Shown here: positions 13,028 through 23,462 of the stretch, in pieces | How positions within the stretch are numbered: position 1 is the stretch's first letter | How the letters are laid out: each line of letters opens with the position of its first letter | Origin: Hofstenia miamia | Taxonomy: Eukaryota > Xenacoelomorpha > Acoela > Hofsteniidae | Reading direction: 5' to 3' | Assembly: GCA_900660155.1 (NCBI GenBank) | Contig: CABFPE010000140.1 | Span: 1,330,548-1,394,547, forward strand | DNA: 64,000 bases | The notes under the pieces: model-generated | The model's input: only the letters and a program-made list of their open reading frames with translations | What the model was told of the DNA's origin: nothing | The model's database searches: none | Translations under genes and position numbers: made by a program

Positions 13028-13033
13028 TTTATT
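13028..13033 (-). terminator. polyadenylation signal AATAAA of the lysine-rich gene
   Basis: The minus strand reads AATAAA about 80 bases after the TGA of the small basic protein, a normal distance for a short 3' UTR. Confidence 0.5.
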
Positions 13034-13112
13034 AAAATTCATTTACAAAACTTGTGTTCCTTGAAGTGAAAAAATCTGTAGTTTGCTTGGTTCCCATGTC
13101 ACTTTCTTCATT

Positions 13113-13292
13113 TCAATGAGCTTTTTTACCACTTTTCTTAGATTTCGTAGATTTCTTTACAGATTTTGGGGTGTGCTTTTTAGGTGCAGCTTTTTTAGTA
13201 ACTTTAGCTGCGGCTGACTTTTTCCTTGAAGGCTGCCTTTTAGCTTTTTTATGAGTTTGCCTTTTAGAAGCAGCACGATTTTTCGCAACCAT
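13113..13292 (-). CDS. small lysine-rich linker-histone-tail or protamine-like protein
   Basis: On the minus strand an ATG at 13292 opens a 59-residue frame ending in TGA at 13113. It begins MVAKNRAASKRQTHKKAKRQ and continues with SRKKSAAAKVTKKAAPKKH and KSVKKSTKSKKSGKKAH. Twenty lysines, four arginines and three histidines in 59 residues, together with alanine, serine, threonine and proline and no acidic residue, match the C-terminal tails of histone H1 or protamine-like sperm nuclear basic proteins, which bind and condense DNA. No globular winged-helix domain is present, so it is not a complete H1. An AATAAA signal lies at 13028-13033, about 80 bases downstream. The gene is intronless and nested antisense in a sif intron. 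It may be a functional small gene or a decayed retrocopy, but an intact frame of this composition is unlikely by chance. Confidence 0.65.
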   Translation of the reverse strand: MVAKNRAASKRQTHKKAKRQPSRKKSAAAKVTKKAAPKKHTPKSVKKSTKSKKSGKKAH

Positions 13293-13764
13293 TCCGATCT
13301 AATTTATTTGTGAAATGATTTACCACAATTTTTTTTGAGGTAAATTAATTTAAGTTTTCAATAATGCATAGATGTGATGTTCATAATACTACGTTGCATT
13401 GCGGTAATTTGATTGAATCAAATTAAAATTGATTTTATTTGAAAAATGTGAACAATTTATTTTAAAAAATACAATCCAGACAGTGTTATTGATGCATCAA
13501 TAAAATAAGTGATGCATTGTCTTAAGATGTTATAAAAATTAATTGAAAACGTTTCTCCAGCTGCAAACTGTAAATTTACAAATTCTAATTATACAAATCA
13601 TTGGCGCAAATGTGTTTCCCTTAACAAATAAAAATTAATTTGTTGATCTTTTATTTGAATGTGCTCTTTATTTCATTCCTATTGCATCAAATTTTGCATG
13701 TGTTGGACTCTATTTAAAAAATAACTACAAATTTCAGGTGATTTGAAGTGGAGAATGAATATGA

Positions 13765-13766
<2 letters not shown>

Positions 13767-13799
<33 letters not shown>
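13767..13799. repeat. (TAA)n microsatellite
   Basis: About ten TAA/ATA triplets. The leucine run in the minus-strand frame at 13679-13969 comes from this repeat, so that frame is not a gene. Confidence 0.85.
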
Positions 13800-15830
13800 C
13801 CTGATGCACAGTGCTTGTGCTGCATTTTACTTCTAATCCCCAGGTTTAGTAATGCGAACAAATATTTCATGAACTTTGTAAATTTTTTCTCACTTGATTT
13901 CGTACGAGTTTGAGATGAGATGAGGACTTCCAATATCATGCAAAGTCTAACATTAACCTTTTCGTGCATAATTTCAAATTTGGGACTCCTTTTGAATGGT
14001 TTTTAACTGGTCTGCTTCAAATTTGCTTGATCTCAAACTGTCTAAGAATTTCTAATAATTTTTAAACGCTCATGAACTAAAAAAGAAATCCAAAATCTAA
14101 AAGCGGTATTCGACACTGCCACCTTTTGTATTTCGTTCTTAAACAGCGACACTGCACTGTCCAATTGAGGCGGGCCTTGATCCCTGTCACTGCGAACGGC
14201 ACACCTTAATGGCTTTGGGTGGTCTATCTCCATAAAAGTAAATAGTTAATGTTAGTTGTTGCTTTCAACCTCCTGACTAGCAATTGATATAATTAAAAAA
14301 AAATTTAAAGAAAAATAGTAATTTTCAATGAGAATTTTTTAATCTTTTCAAGTACATTCGTTAGCTACTGCATAATTTTATAATAGGCTTGCACAATATT
14401 ACTTGAAAATTTGAAAACATAAATGCATAGATAATTTAAAGTTAAGTCATTATGTCATGCAAGGTGGAGGTAGAGCAAATTTTTGTTAATTTCCTTACTC
14501 ATCGCTCAGATGGTTTACCTTGTTCTAAAATCATATTTTAAACTGTTTCATATCGCACGGTATTCTATATTCTGCCCGACTCAATGTATTATGCGCCTAG
14601 ATTGTTTTTCGCTGTTCCGCTGCCCTATGGAAATTTTAGATGATTTTCATACCAATCGACCACTACGCAATGCAAAATGCTTTCAATCATTTGCAGTTTA
14701 AAAGATTCTGAATCATTTTTCAGTTGTCATTTGGTAGTGCTACCACTAGAAAAGTATTAAAAGAATGTAATGTTAATAGATGGTAAAATTATGATTAAAA
14801 ATGAAATTAGATTTTAAGATGTCAATATGTAGCCAATATTTTATACACTATGCAAGGGCAGACATCATCTGCAGACGAATTGTAATGTCTATGAGACTAC
14901 ATCGATTTCAGACCAAGAAAAACTTGATTTTGCTAATTTAGCAAGGAAATGTTCACTATCCAGTTTTTCTCTGCTAAAAAAATTTGTTGCTCTACTTTGC
15001 ATAATTTGGAAAACCCACATACTCGCCGCGATCTATTCCTTCCTACCCCAGCCCATGTTTCGAATTTGTCAATTTCCATTTCAGATGCCACATAAAAGTA
15101 TAGTAATCTCAAAACTGTTGAATAAGCGTGAAGTAGGTGTAAACAAGATCCCTTATTCCACAATGAGCAATATATGATATGCTATATGGAATTATAAAAT
15201 ACACAATCAGAAATGTGTTAATACATGTATTATCATCTGTCTCCCAAGGGCATTGATCACTTGAAGTAAAATTTAAACAAATACTAAACAGCTATTCATA
15301 GCCATAGCATTTTTTATCGTTTAGAAGATAATCTTGTGGTTTTTAAAAATATTTTTTCATTCTTTTGCATTGAGATACATTCATTTCGCACCAAACAATA
15401 TCAAGCCACATGAATTTTTTCTATCTTAATTTTCTTCTTGTATAGTGTCGCTTACCAATTCCATTCTTTTATTCAATTCTTGAACGTGTGTGTCATGAAC
15501 AGTCACGGGTCTTGTGAGAGCCCCGGTATATATTTGATAGTAATCCACAATTTCTCTCAAGGCAATCACATTAATTTTTCAAAAATACTGAACTAATGAC
15601 ATTTGTGTTACGAGAACAAGTATATAAATGTATGAGTTTCTCAATTGTTTAAGGACATTTTCGAAACAACTATTTTTCAAGGTAGTTATTAAAATTATTC
15701 TCGATATTTGTCTAGCACATTTAAATTTTTTTGAAATCTTAAGATCTGACTTTCGCTTATGTACTTCTGTGAGTTTTTGAAAAACCGTGTTTTTAGCAGA
15801 CGCATGGAACACTTAGAGGTAGTACTACAG

Positions 15831-16016
15831 AATGTCATTCGAACTATTCCCCAATCCAATCATCCTACGTAATGAAGAACCCTAAGCAGAGTCAACTAGC
15901 TCCCTTTCCCGGCCAAAGGCGTTCCTATGTTCATGAAGATGCTTCGCAGCAAGGGTCTTGGAAGAGTGATGGAATTCGCTTAATTGGCGATACACTTGTT
16001 GTCACAGCAGCTCCGG
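15831..16016 (+). CDS. sif: putative sif linker exon
   Basis: The segment has a CTACAG acceptor, a 61-codon open frame clearly richer in G+C than its surroundings, and a CCGG/GTAGCT donor. It enters and leaves in phase 1, so it could follow the 12767 donor. The residues (SNYSPIQSSYV, QLAPFPGQRRSYV, TLVVTAAPG) look like a disordered linker and no domain is recognised. It lies only about 50 bases upstream of a truncated LINE. Its phase-1 exit does not match the phase-2 entry of the 18779 exon, so either another small exon lies between or this is an exon of an alternative isoform. It could also be a non-sif relic. Confidence 0.4.
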
Positions 16017-16064
16017 GTAGCTACTTGTTCTAATAATAATAGTAATAATAAAAATATAATCAAG

Positions 16065-17672
16065 ACAAACTTAGCAGTGGCATGGATAGGCTACAGGAAG
16101 GCATATGACAGCATAGGTGGGTATTGAGAACGCTAGAGGTCAATGGAGCTTCACGGAAATTGGTTGAGTTTCTGGAAAGGGAGATGAGAGGGTGGCAGAC
16201 TAAGATAGACGGGCATAGGTTGAGGTTAAGATGGGGCATATTCCAGGGAAACCGTTTAGCACCACTACTGTTTGTAGTTAGCTTAATATCCATCCCAGAA
16301 AGGTTAAAGTAGATAGGCATAGGTATAAGATGGAGAAGAACGGTAGAGTAGGAGTCACTTGTGGTACATGGACGATCTGAACATGTATGCTAGTTCAAGG
16401 AAGATGTTGCAGAAGCAAGTGGAGACATTGGAGAGGCAACCAGTGATTCTGGGTTGAAATTTGGATTAGGAAAGAGTGCGGCAGTGACAATGACTAGAGG
16501 CAAGTGCATAGATAGAGATGGTTTGAGGACGAGCAGTGCTAATAAGATTGAAAAAGTCAAGGAGGGGTACAAGCACTTAGGAGTGATAGAGAAAGATNNN
16601 NNNNNNNNNNNNNNNNNNTACTGTTTGTAGTTAGCTTAATATCCATCCCAGAAAGGTTAAAGTAGATAGGCATAGGTATAAGATGGAGAAGAACGGTAGA
16701 GTAGGAGTCACTTGTGGTACATGGACGATCTGAACATGTATGCTAGTTCAAGGAAGATGTTGCAGAAGCAAGTGGAGACATTGGAGAGGCAACCAGTGAT
16801 TCTGGGTTGAAATTTGGATTAGGAAAGAGTGCGGCAGTGACAATGACTAGAGGCAAGTGCATAGATAGAGATGGTTTGAGGACGAGCAGTGCTAATAAGA
16901 TTGAAAAAGTCAAGGAGGGGTACAAGCACTTAGGAGTGATAGAGAAAGATTGAACAGATAATAAGGAAATGAAGACGAGATTAAGAACAGAATACAAGGG
17001 GAAGAGTAAGGAAGGTATACAGAAGTCAGCACTGAATGGGCAGAACAACATTAAGGCAATTAATATTTGCGCAATATCAGTAGTGAGATATTCGGCAGGA
17101 ATAGTTAGGTGGAACAAGAATGAACTGAGGGAATTAGACAGGGAGACAAGGAAGATACTAGCAGCAGAGAGAGCATTCAATCTCAATGGAGATGTAGATA
17201 GGCTGTACATGGCAAGACATAAAGGAGGGAAAGGACTGCTAAGTGTAGAGGAAACAGTAGAAGCAGAAGCACTAGGGCTAAAGGAATACGTAGAAACACA
17301 ACCTAGAGGGTCAATACTGCAGGTCACTAAGGAGTTAAGGAAGATAAGAACTGAGAGTGAAAGAAAGACACCATAGCAGAGTAGGATGGAATTAGAGAGA
17401 CAAACAAGGTATAGGCAAAAGACAATGCATGGAGAATACTGGAGGAACACAGAAAAATTTGACAGAGAATAAAGCAACAAGTGGTTAAAGAAAGCAGCAC
17501 TAAAAAGAGAAACAGAAGCACTGATAATGGCAGCACAGGAGCAAGCAATAAGAACAAACTGGGTGAAGAAGCATATGGACAGAAGAGTAGAAGTAAGTAA
17601 TAAGTGTAGGCAATGTAAGAAAGAGGCAGAGAGAATAGATCATCTGATAGCAGGGTTTGAGAAGTTTGCACT
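16065..17672 (+). mobile_element. LINE fragment with reverse transcriptase, R2/RLE-type affinity
   Basis: The + strand reads NLAVAWIGYRKAYDS (RT motif A region, with G where D is usual), TLEVNGASRKLVEFLEREMR, GIFQGNRLAPLLFVVSL, LMDDL-like YMDDLNMYASSRKML (catalytic YMDD box), KFGLGKSAAVTMTRGKCIDR and YKHLGV, then KQNNIKAINICAISVVRYSA and YMARHKGGKGLLSVEETVEA. It ends near a CRQC-KKEAERIDHLIAGFE zinc motif, as found upstream of the restriction-like endonuclease in R2/NeSL/Hero-type LINEs. The 5' end (endonuclease-free N-terminus) and the 3' endonuclease are absent, and several frame breaks occur. A gap of 21 Ns at 16598-16618 interrupts the copy. Frames on the minus strand (16743-17671), rich in leucine and serine, are shadows. 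Confidence 0.85.
16598..16618. other. assembly gap inside LINE
   Basis: Twenty-one N bases. The 332 bases to the left (16266-16597) recur in the same order to the right (16619-16950), so the gap probably joins two overlapping contig ends and the real element is about 353 bases shorter. Confidence 0.9.
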
Positions 17673-17676
17673 ATTA

Positions 17677-17688
17677 TTATTGGTAACT

Positions 17689-17719
<31 letters not shown>

Positions 17720-17730
17720 TTATTATTATA
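17677..17730 (+). repeat. (TTA)n microsatellite at LINE 3' end
   Basis: A run of TTA/ATT triplets directly follows the last recognisable LINE codons, and a (TAA)n run at 16027-16055 precedes the first. Both borders of the LINE copy are therefore in trinucleotide repeats, which may be target sequence or a LINE tail. Confidence 0.6.
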
Positions 17731-18778
17731 AAACAAGATACACTAGGAGACAGCGGAACACTTCATGCATTCAAAACATACATCCAATATTGAACAACTA
17801 TAAGAACATTCACACAAACATTGATTTTTATTATTATTATATAGTTTGTTAATTAGTGTTGTAGCTTTATATTTGTTTATATTTTATTTTATTTGTAAGT
17901 TTTTGACCAAAAAATTGCTTTTCCCTATATTTTTGCAAATTATAGCTGATGATTAGTAAATAGTAAGAAATAAATTTATATATATTAGAACAATAAATAA
18001 ATAAATGAAGTTTTAAAATGGCATGGAAAAATGAAAAGACAAACTTCAAAAGCAATAGATAGCAAAGATTTTGTATATTTCGAATTATGCATTTTCCTAC
18101 AAGTGGTTGATATATAAGTTTGTAAGTTTTAGTGCTGCTTTGACTGTATTTGGGAATGAAGTGTGGACGATTTGTCTGAGTTGATTCTTTTAGAATTTGT
18201 GATGTCCTGTTTAATGCAGTATTAATGCGTTGGGCAGGCATTATAATTTAAAGATTCTTGGTGTTGACAATTACATAATGGTTGAGAGTCTTGTGATTTA
18301 GGTTTGTGTGGACCTTTTTCTTCTTCCTACGCCACCAACTCTTCGATTGGAAAAGGTGGCTGGAGATATTCAGAAGTAACCAGCACATCTTACCAAATAA
18401 AAGATTGTTCAGTGTCTAGCTACGAGCAAATCCCCGACATTCAACCGTAGATATTTCTCATTTTGTAATTTGTCTAAATTTCGCAAAATTGCTTTGCGAA
18501 ACGTTAATTAAGCTCGTATTATGTTCGTAATTCTATTTTACATCGGGCATATTTAACCATATGTAAAAAGAAATAAATTTTTCTGAAGTTATACTACAAA
18601 ATCATATAGCACTGTAATTGCTTATTATGTATTAGTGGTAATACCAGGATATTTGAAATGCCACAATCCACGTATCTATGTAGAGCTAAAGAATGAGAAA
18701 TGTATTATATTATGAGTTTAAACATTGATGCCGAAAGAAGCCCTTTAACCGGATACCACTTTTATACTTTTACTTTAG
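17731..18778. other. sif intron between LINE and next exon
   Basis: Low-complexity TTTAT-rich DNA. A 124-residue minus-strand frame (17867-18241) has a serine/threonine-rich N-terminal half but a noise-like C-terminal half. I see no gene. Confidence 0.5.
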
Positions 18779-19010
18779 AAAATTCGAGAAGAGAACGACA
18801 CATGAACGTTCACAGACACGTTCGTCGCCGTATAAAACCGATGATGTTCTTTTACCTTGCCAGCATGTTTACGCGGATGTACATGCGCGAAATCAACCCA
18901 GTTTGCCACCCCTGCCAAATCCGAAATTATTTGATAGCCTCCCATCGGTTCCTAATCAAATCGAACTGGAAAACTTCGGTGGAATTCCTACACTTGAAGA
19001 TAGCTCCGAG
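18779..19010 (+). CDS. sif: sif linker exon
   Basis: A strong pyrimidine tract and TTTAG acceptor precede 18779, and the donor is GAG/GTAATT after 19010. Entry is phase 2 and exit phase 0. The 77-codon frame reads a proline- and serine-containing disordered segment (RSSPYKTDDVLLPCQHVYAD, PSLPPLPNPKLFDSLPSVP, GGIPTLEDSSE) and contains the polyproline-like LPPLPNP. The longer 104-residue frame that overlaps it is out of frame and lacks this character. The exit phase matches the next exon at 23159. I infer sif membership from strand, phase and position because this linker is poorly conserved across the family. Confidence 0.7.
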
Positions 19011-20052
19011 GTAATTTACTTATGATGGGTCAAACGTAACTAATCAAATACACTCAAACTGTAAATACTGGTATGTTAAAACTATTAAGTACTATTTTAG
19101 CTTATATATTTTACAACTAAGATTCCATTTATATTGAGTGCAATAATGGAATAGTATTGTAAAGCAAAGTTTTCGTCAAACTTAATATACATCTATTAAC
19201 GACACATTTGTGGAATTGCTCTTCCTAATTTCAAATATTGATCTGCTTAAACATTTTAAATTTCCTGTAATTTTAGTTTTCGCTACTCTTTATAAAAGTC
19301 AGATTTAACCAAGACAAGGTGAATGAGGCATTTCAAATAGGACAGGGACTTTCCGATAATGTACTGATTGTATTTTACTATTTATTCAGTAATAGATGAG
19401 TTACTAGAAATTTCGATGATGCTGCAAATTAATTAATAAAAAATATTAGAGTTTTTCCAACAACTATTGATTTCTGTGTTGCAATATCGCAGTATTTTGT
19501 TGTAGAGCATTTCCTTATATATATATATATATATATAGTATAACCTGAGTTTATTTAGCTTATTTTGTGCTGCAAAAAGCACGCTTTATAGAGTTTTATT
19601 TTATCCAATTTCTACTTTACTAAATTCTCAATTAGTGCAATTAAGGATATTAAGAAGCTACTTTGTAGACATTTGAGATTAAAGAGAAATTAGATGCTCC
19701 CCTGGCTTGAATCAATATGTTTTAACAGTTAAGGATGGTTTGGGGTACTTCTCGTAGCCCAGAGTTCTTAAATCCTTAACAGTTTTGAAAGATTTGAATA
19801 AAATTTGCTGATGTTGATTGACTGTTCATGAAAACCATAGAATTATTATATTTCAAAGCTTCAACAAAATTTGACCACGACTACCTGAAATATTGATACA
19901 TACTACGTAAGGACAATTTCGGGTACTCTTCGGACCCTAGATATTCAGCATAAGTCAATTTAGTTTTACTTCTTGAATATAGCGTAAGTTACGCAAAATT
20001 CAAAAATTAAATTACATAAGTGGATAGCCTTATGCCTAGGAGCGTATTCTAG

Positions 20053-20544
20053 AATGAACGACCTCACGACCTTCTATATAGAGAGCCTTGTTAAAAATCA
20101 ACTGCCTTTCGATGAAGTGCGATTTTGACATCATCCTTTGGTGGGTTAAACATAACTGATCAAATACACGCAAACTGTAAATACTGAGATGTTGACACTA
20201 TTAATTACTATTTTAGCTCAAAATCATCTTCAGCCACCCTGCATTTTATTCTGTTTAGAAAATAATCTCATTGCTCATTTAAGAAATCGGAATTTTGAAA
20301 ACTAATTTTTGACTAATTGATTATCATTCACTAATGATGTTTGGTGTAGAGAAAGTAATTCTGAGATAAAGACCATGGATACTAATAATGAATAGATATG
20401 TCGTCTTCTTAGACTTTCGAAAGTTGTAAAACATCCCTATAATAGAGTTTGAAGCTACTCACTAGCCCCCCGCCCACTATCACTCCTCTATAAATTTCTA
20501 TGAAATCCATGGACCGAGATTTCATCTCTACTCTACCCATATAC
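20053..20544. repeat. 492-base direct duplication, left copy
   Basis: Nearly identical to 20546-21037 (one difference seen: AAACATAACT versus AAACGTAACT), separated by a single N at 20545. The lone N and near identity point to an assembly join of two haplotypes or overlapping contigs rather than a tandem duplication. Confidence 0.85.
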
Positions 20545-20545
20545 N

Positions 20546-21037
20546 AATGAACGACCTCACGACCTTCTATATAGAGAGCCTTGTTAAAAATCAACTGCCT
20601 TTCGATGAAGTGCGATTTTGACATCATCCTTTGGTGGGTTAAACGTAACTGATCAAATACACGCAAACTGTAAATACTGAGATGTTGACACTATTAATTA
20701 CTATTTTAGCTCAAAATCATCTTCAGCCACCCTGCATTTTATTCTGTTTAGAAAATAATCTCATTGCTCATTTAAGAAATCGGAATTTTGAAAACTAATT
20801 TTTGACTAATTGATTATCATTCACTAATGATGTTTGGTGTAGAGAAAGTAATTCTGAGATAAAGACCATGGATACTAATAATGAATAGATATGTCGTCTT
20901 CTTAGACTTTCGAAAGTTGTAAAACATCCCTATAATAGAGTTTGAAGCTACTCACTAGCCCCCCGCCCACTATCACTCCTCTATAAATTTCTATGAAATC
21001 CATGGACCGAGATTTCATCTCTACTCTACCCATATAC
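20546..21037. repeat. 492-base direct duplication, right copy
   Basis: Right partner of 20053-20544. The minus-strand open frame at 20409-20666 crosses the N and is an artefact of the join. Confidence 0.85.
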
Positions 21038-21301
21038 ATTAATTTGTAGAAACAATTTTTCCCATATCAAACGCTGGAAACGGATCTTAGTTTTTTGGCA
21101 AGTTTATTTATTTTTGGCCCGGCCCACAGCCTGCTTGAATATTTTACATTAGCCCCATCCGGACCGTGGCCCACCCAGATCAGCTAGCCAGCCGTTGTGA
21201 CCGCTTCCAACCTTATCCATACTTACTTAATTTGCATAACAGGCAATGAGTCGCTTATAATATCGAAGTTTGGTGGAAATGATCGTGGTCCCCCCCCAAC
21301 T

Positions 21302-21328
21302 CCTACTATAATATAAAATTATAGTAGG
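21302..21328. repeat. perfect 11-base inverted repeat
   Basis: CCTACTATAAT, a five-base loop, then ATTATAGTAGG. It sits beside a patch of G+C-rich sequence (21100-21200, GGCCCGGCCCA and GTGGCCCACCC) next to the hAT relic, so it may belong to that old insertion. Confidence 0.5.
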
Positions 21329-21839
21329 CCTTGTGCTCCCTAGGCCTAGTAAAGCTGAACATCAGCGATGATGCTTCATCTAAGACCAAATTGTTTTGTG
21401 CAACACACATCTTTCTTATAGTTATTTAAGCCATAGCGTGTTTGTATTATTCAATAAAATCCGTGGAGTCCATTGTGACACATATGTACAGGACAACGGC
21501 GAGTAATGAAGTGTTGAACTGAAAATATCTCTTCTAAGGAGTTTATTTTTAATTATTCCATGATGCAGTAAAGTGAAATATAAAACCTGGTTAGAAGATA
21601 AGACAAGTGGCGAATCCTAATAACTAGGCTGCTAATGGGTTTAGGGAATGGAATTTTGTGTGACACCAATTATCTTTCCTCTTTGACGACAACAACCATA
21701 CGGGACAGATTTGGGATTTATTTGCGTTAAAAAATGTGCTAAAAATCGTTTAAATTAAAAATTCCTTAAACTATCAAAGAAAACTATTCATTCCAATTGA
21801 GTTATGCCAGTATACAACAAGCTATTGGTTCATGTGTTC

Positions 21840-22315
21840 GATGATTAGTCCCCTTCTCTGAAAAAAGCAGGCCGTCAAAGTGACGAGAGCACACGTGCAA
21901 TTTCTACAGAAACAATTAGAGCATACTTGTAAATCACTGCAAATAAAGGAATTATATCACCTTCCGAAAAACGATTTCCACAAATATTTTCCGAAAGTTC
22001 CATAAGTTTAAGGAGATCTCGGTTTTTCTTCAGGACATCGTCAAGTTTTTTCATGTAAGCCTCCAAGGTAATCCAGGCAGCTGCTGTTTCCACGTGTTGC
22101 ATGCTAGTGGTCAATTCGAGTGGACCTTATATTGCGGTTATAACATTTGGTAAAAACTCTAAATTGGCTAGCATGAATGCCAGTTTTTCTCGAAGAATGC
22201 TCTCGTTTATTAAGTCAAGAATATTAGAGAATTTGGATTTGTTTGATTCTTCCGAAAGAATCACAGATATTACTAAGATGTCTTTGGGACAGAGTTGCCG
22301 TTTATGGTATGTCTA
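21840..22315 (-). mobile_element. hAT-type transposase C-terminal relic
   Basis: The minus strand gives two blocks in adjoining frames. The first (22310-22135) reads SKFSNILDLINESILREKLA and LANLEFLPNVITAI. The second (22114-21875) reads LELTTSMQHVETAAAWITL, LDDVLKKNRDLLKLMELSEN and FAVIYKYALIVSVEIARVLS. The last string corresponds to the KYAPITSVDVERSFS motif of the dimerisation domain at the C-terminus of hAT-like transposases. The order IxxLE...ESIxIVE...LxxVLxKNPxxxxLxxIS is also typical of that domain. A frameshift separates the two blocks, and a stop follows VLSSL, after which RPAFFREGD continues the family pattern. No start, zinc-finger or catalytic RNase-H core is visible. This is a decayed fragment. 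Confidence 0.6.
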
Positions 22316-22346
22316 AATATGGCAATTCAAAACTTCTTATCCATCA

Positions 22347-22393
22347 ATAATGGCCATATTATGTATTTCGTTCATACATTATGGCCATAATGG
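22347..22393. repeat. inverted repeat with ATGGCCAT in each arm
   Basis: Two imperfect arms (TAATGGCCATATTATGTAT and ATACATTATGGCCATAATGG) flank a seven-base loop. Each arm itself contains the palindrome ATGGCCAT. It lies just beyond the hAT relic. Confidence 0.4.
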
Positions 22394-23158
22394 AATGTTG
22401 CCAGAAGTTGCGTGAAAAGTGACGTTATTGCTTTACGCAAGAAAATACCATCTCCGATACGGTCAGATGAGATGTACTCCAAGAAATATAATATATCATA
22501 CTGTAGAGAATTCATCAGATAAAACTTTCTAATCAAGCAAGTCTATGTTGAAATTCCCATATTTTCTTTAATCTCTGTAGTCATTCAATGAAAGATTTTG
22601 GATCATTTATAAAGGTGGTTCATATGTTGATATCCTTGCAGATTCCTCTATATTTCATGTGCATGCACGTGTAAGGAAATTGAAGGGCAGTTTTAAAATG
22701 TAAGTATATGAAACAAGCCAGAAAACATTTCAAATATGCATTTGTTGTTTTGATGACTTATCATAACATGCGCATTAGAAATGAATTGACCACTAAATGT
22801 ATCGGTTAGAATGGGATAATAGAATTTACTCTTAAAATGAGATCTAATCTCATAAGAAACGCGGGGATTAGCTTTATATCAGATTGTCACTTAAATATTA
22901 TTCCACTATAAAAATTTAGTATAAATGCGAAATCTAAAAAAATCATGATTGAAATTATTGTGGTAATTACTTTTTTAATTACCTTACCGATGAAGAGTTA
23001 TCGGAAATACAATTAGAAAATTACAAAAGCAATAACGAGCAAATGTTCACAGCTCATTAATGATTTATTAAAGAATCAGAATATTAAGTTTTACTAATTA
23101 GCAAAACTGACTAAACAACATATTACTTTAAAGATTTGTTTATCTTAATAATTTGTAG

Positions 23159-23462
23159 GTGGACGATGTGGAAGTCTTAGATAGTCCCGATTTCAAAGAT
23201 GAAAACCCCGTGGAGGAGGATGATGACGATCTTCGATCGCTATGCCACCCGACAGATGAAACAATTCTGCAGAAAGAAGTTGGTGTTGAACTCCATTGTA
23301 GTAATGCAAGTCTTGATTACATGTGCGGATCTTCCAACAATAGTCTATCTTATTCCCAGTTAGACATTGTGGAACACGAAGTTGCGGTGACTTTGGAAGA
23401 TGTTTGTTCAGCAAAAATGATGCGTAACTCCCTGCTCAGCCAATCGGATAGTGGATTTGAAG
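23159..23462 (+). CDS. sif: sif acidic linker exon
   Basis: The acceptor TTTGTAG is followed by 101 open codons in phase 0, and the donor is GAAG/GTTATT after 23462 (exit phase 1). The protein starts VDDVEVLDSPDF, has a run of acidic residues (VEEDDDDLRS) and ends SQSDSGFEG. Vertebrate TIAM1 has a comparable DSGIEG motif in its N-terminal linker before the PH domain, which supports the assignment. The segment is predicted to be disordered. Reading on into the intron adds only a few residues before a stop, so the donor is preferred. The opposite-strand frame at 23193-23414 is a shadow. Confidence 0.75.

Larger units (their letters stand above)
12784..15830. other. sif intron
   Basis: Contains the antisense lysine-rich gene at 13113-13292 and a (TAA)n run. 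Frames at 14042-14233 and 14933-15163 (minus) are somewhat less AT-biased than average but no family is recognised and no splice context supports them. Confidence 0.5.
19011..23158. other. sif intron with duplication and hAT relic
   Basis: Holds the N-flanked 492-base duplication, a GC-rich patch at 21100-21200 and the hAT relic. About 80 bases just after the 19010 donor (19024-19103) recur at about 20140-20217 and 20633-20710 with around 85-90% agreement by eye, so part of this intron was duplicated locally before the assembly problem. Confidence 0.55.

Noticed and set aside
13679-13969. 96-residue minus-strand frame with a leucine run
   Set aside because: The leucine run is the translation of a (TAA)n microsatellite.
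14933-15163. Open frames on both strands near 15000
   Set aside because: Neither strand shows a family motif; the + frame ends in a stop without a good donor. Possibly an old repeat.
16743-17671. Long minus-strand frames (245 and 114 residues), rich in leucine and serine
   Set aside because: They are antisense shadows of the LINE reverse-transcriptase frame on the + strand, duplicated by the assembly artefact.
17867-18241. 124-residue minus-strand frame
   Set aside because: The second half is AT-driven phenylalanine/isoleucine/tyrosine noise, there is no recognised family, no splice sites and no polyadenylation context tied to it.
18700-19014. 104-residue frame over the 18779 exon
   Set aside because: Another + frame with good splice sites and Pro/Ser-rich residues is the coding one.
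20409-20666. 85-residue minus-strand frame
   Set aside because: It runs through the single N at the assembly join and so is artificial.
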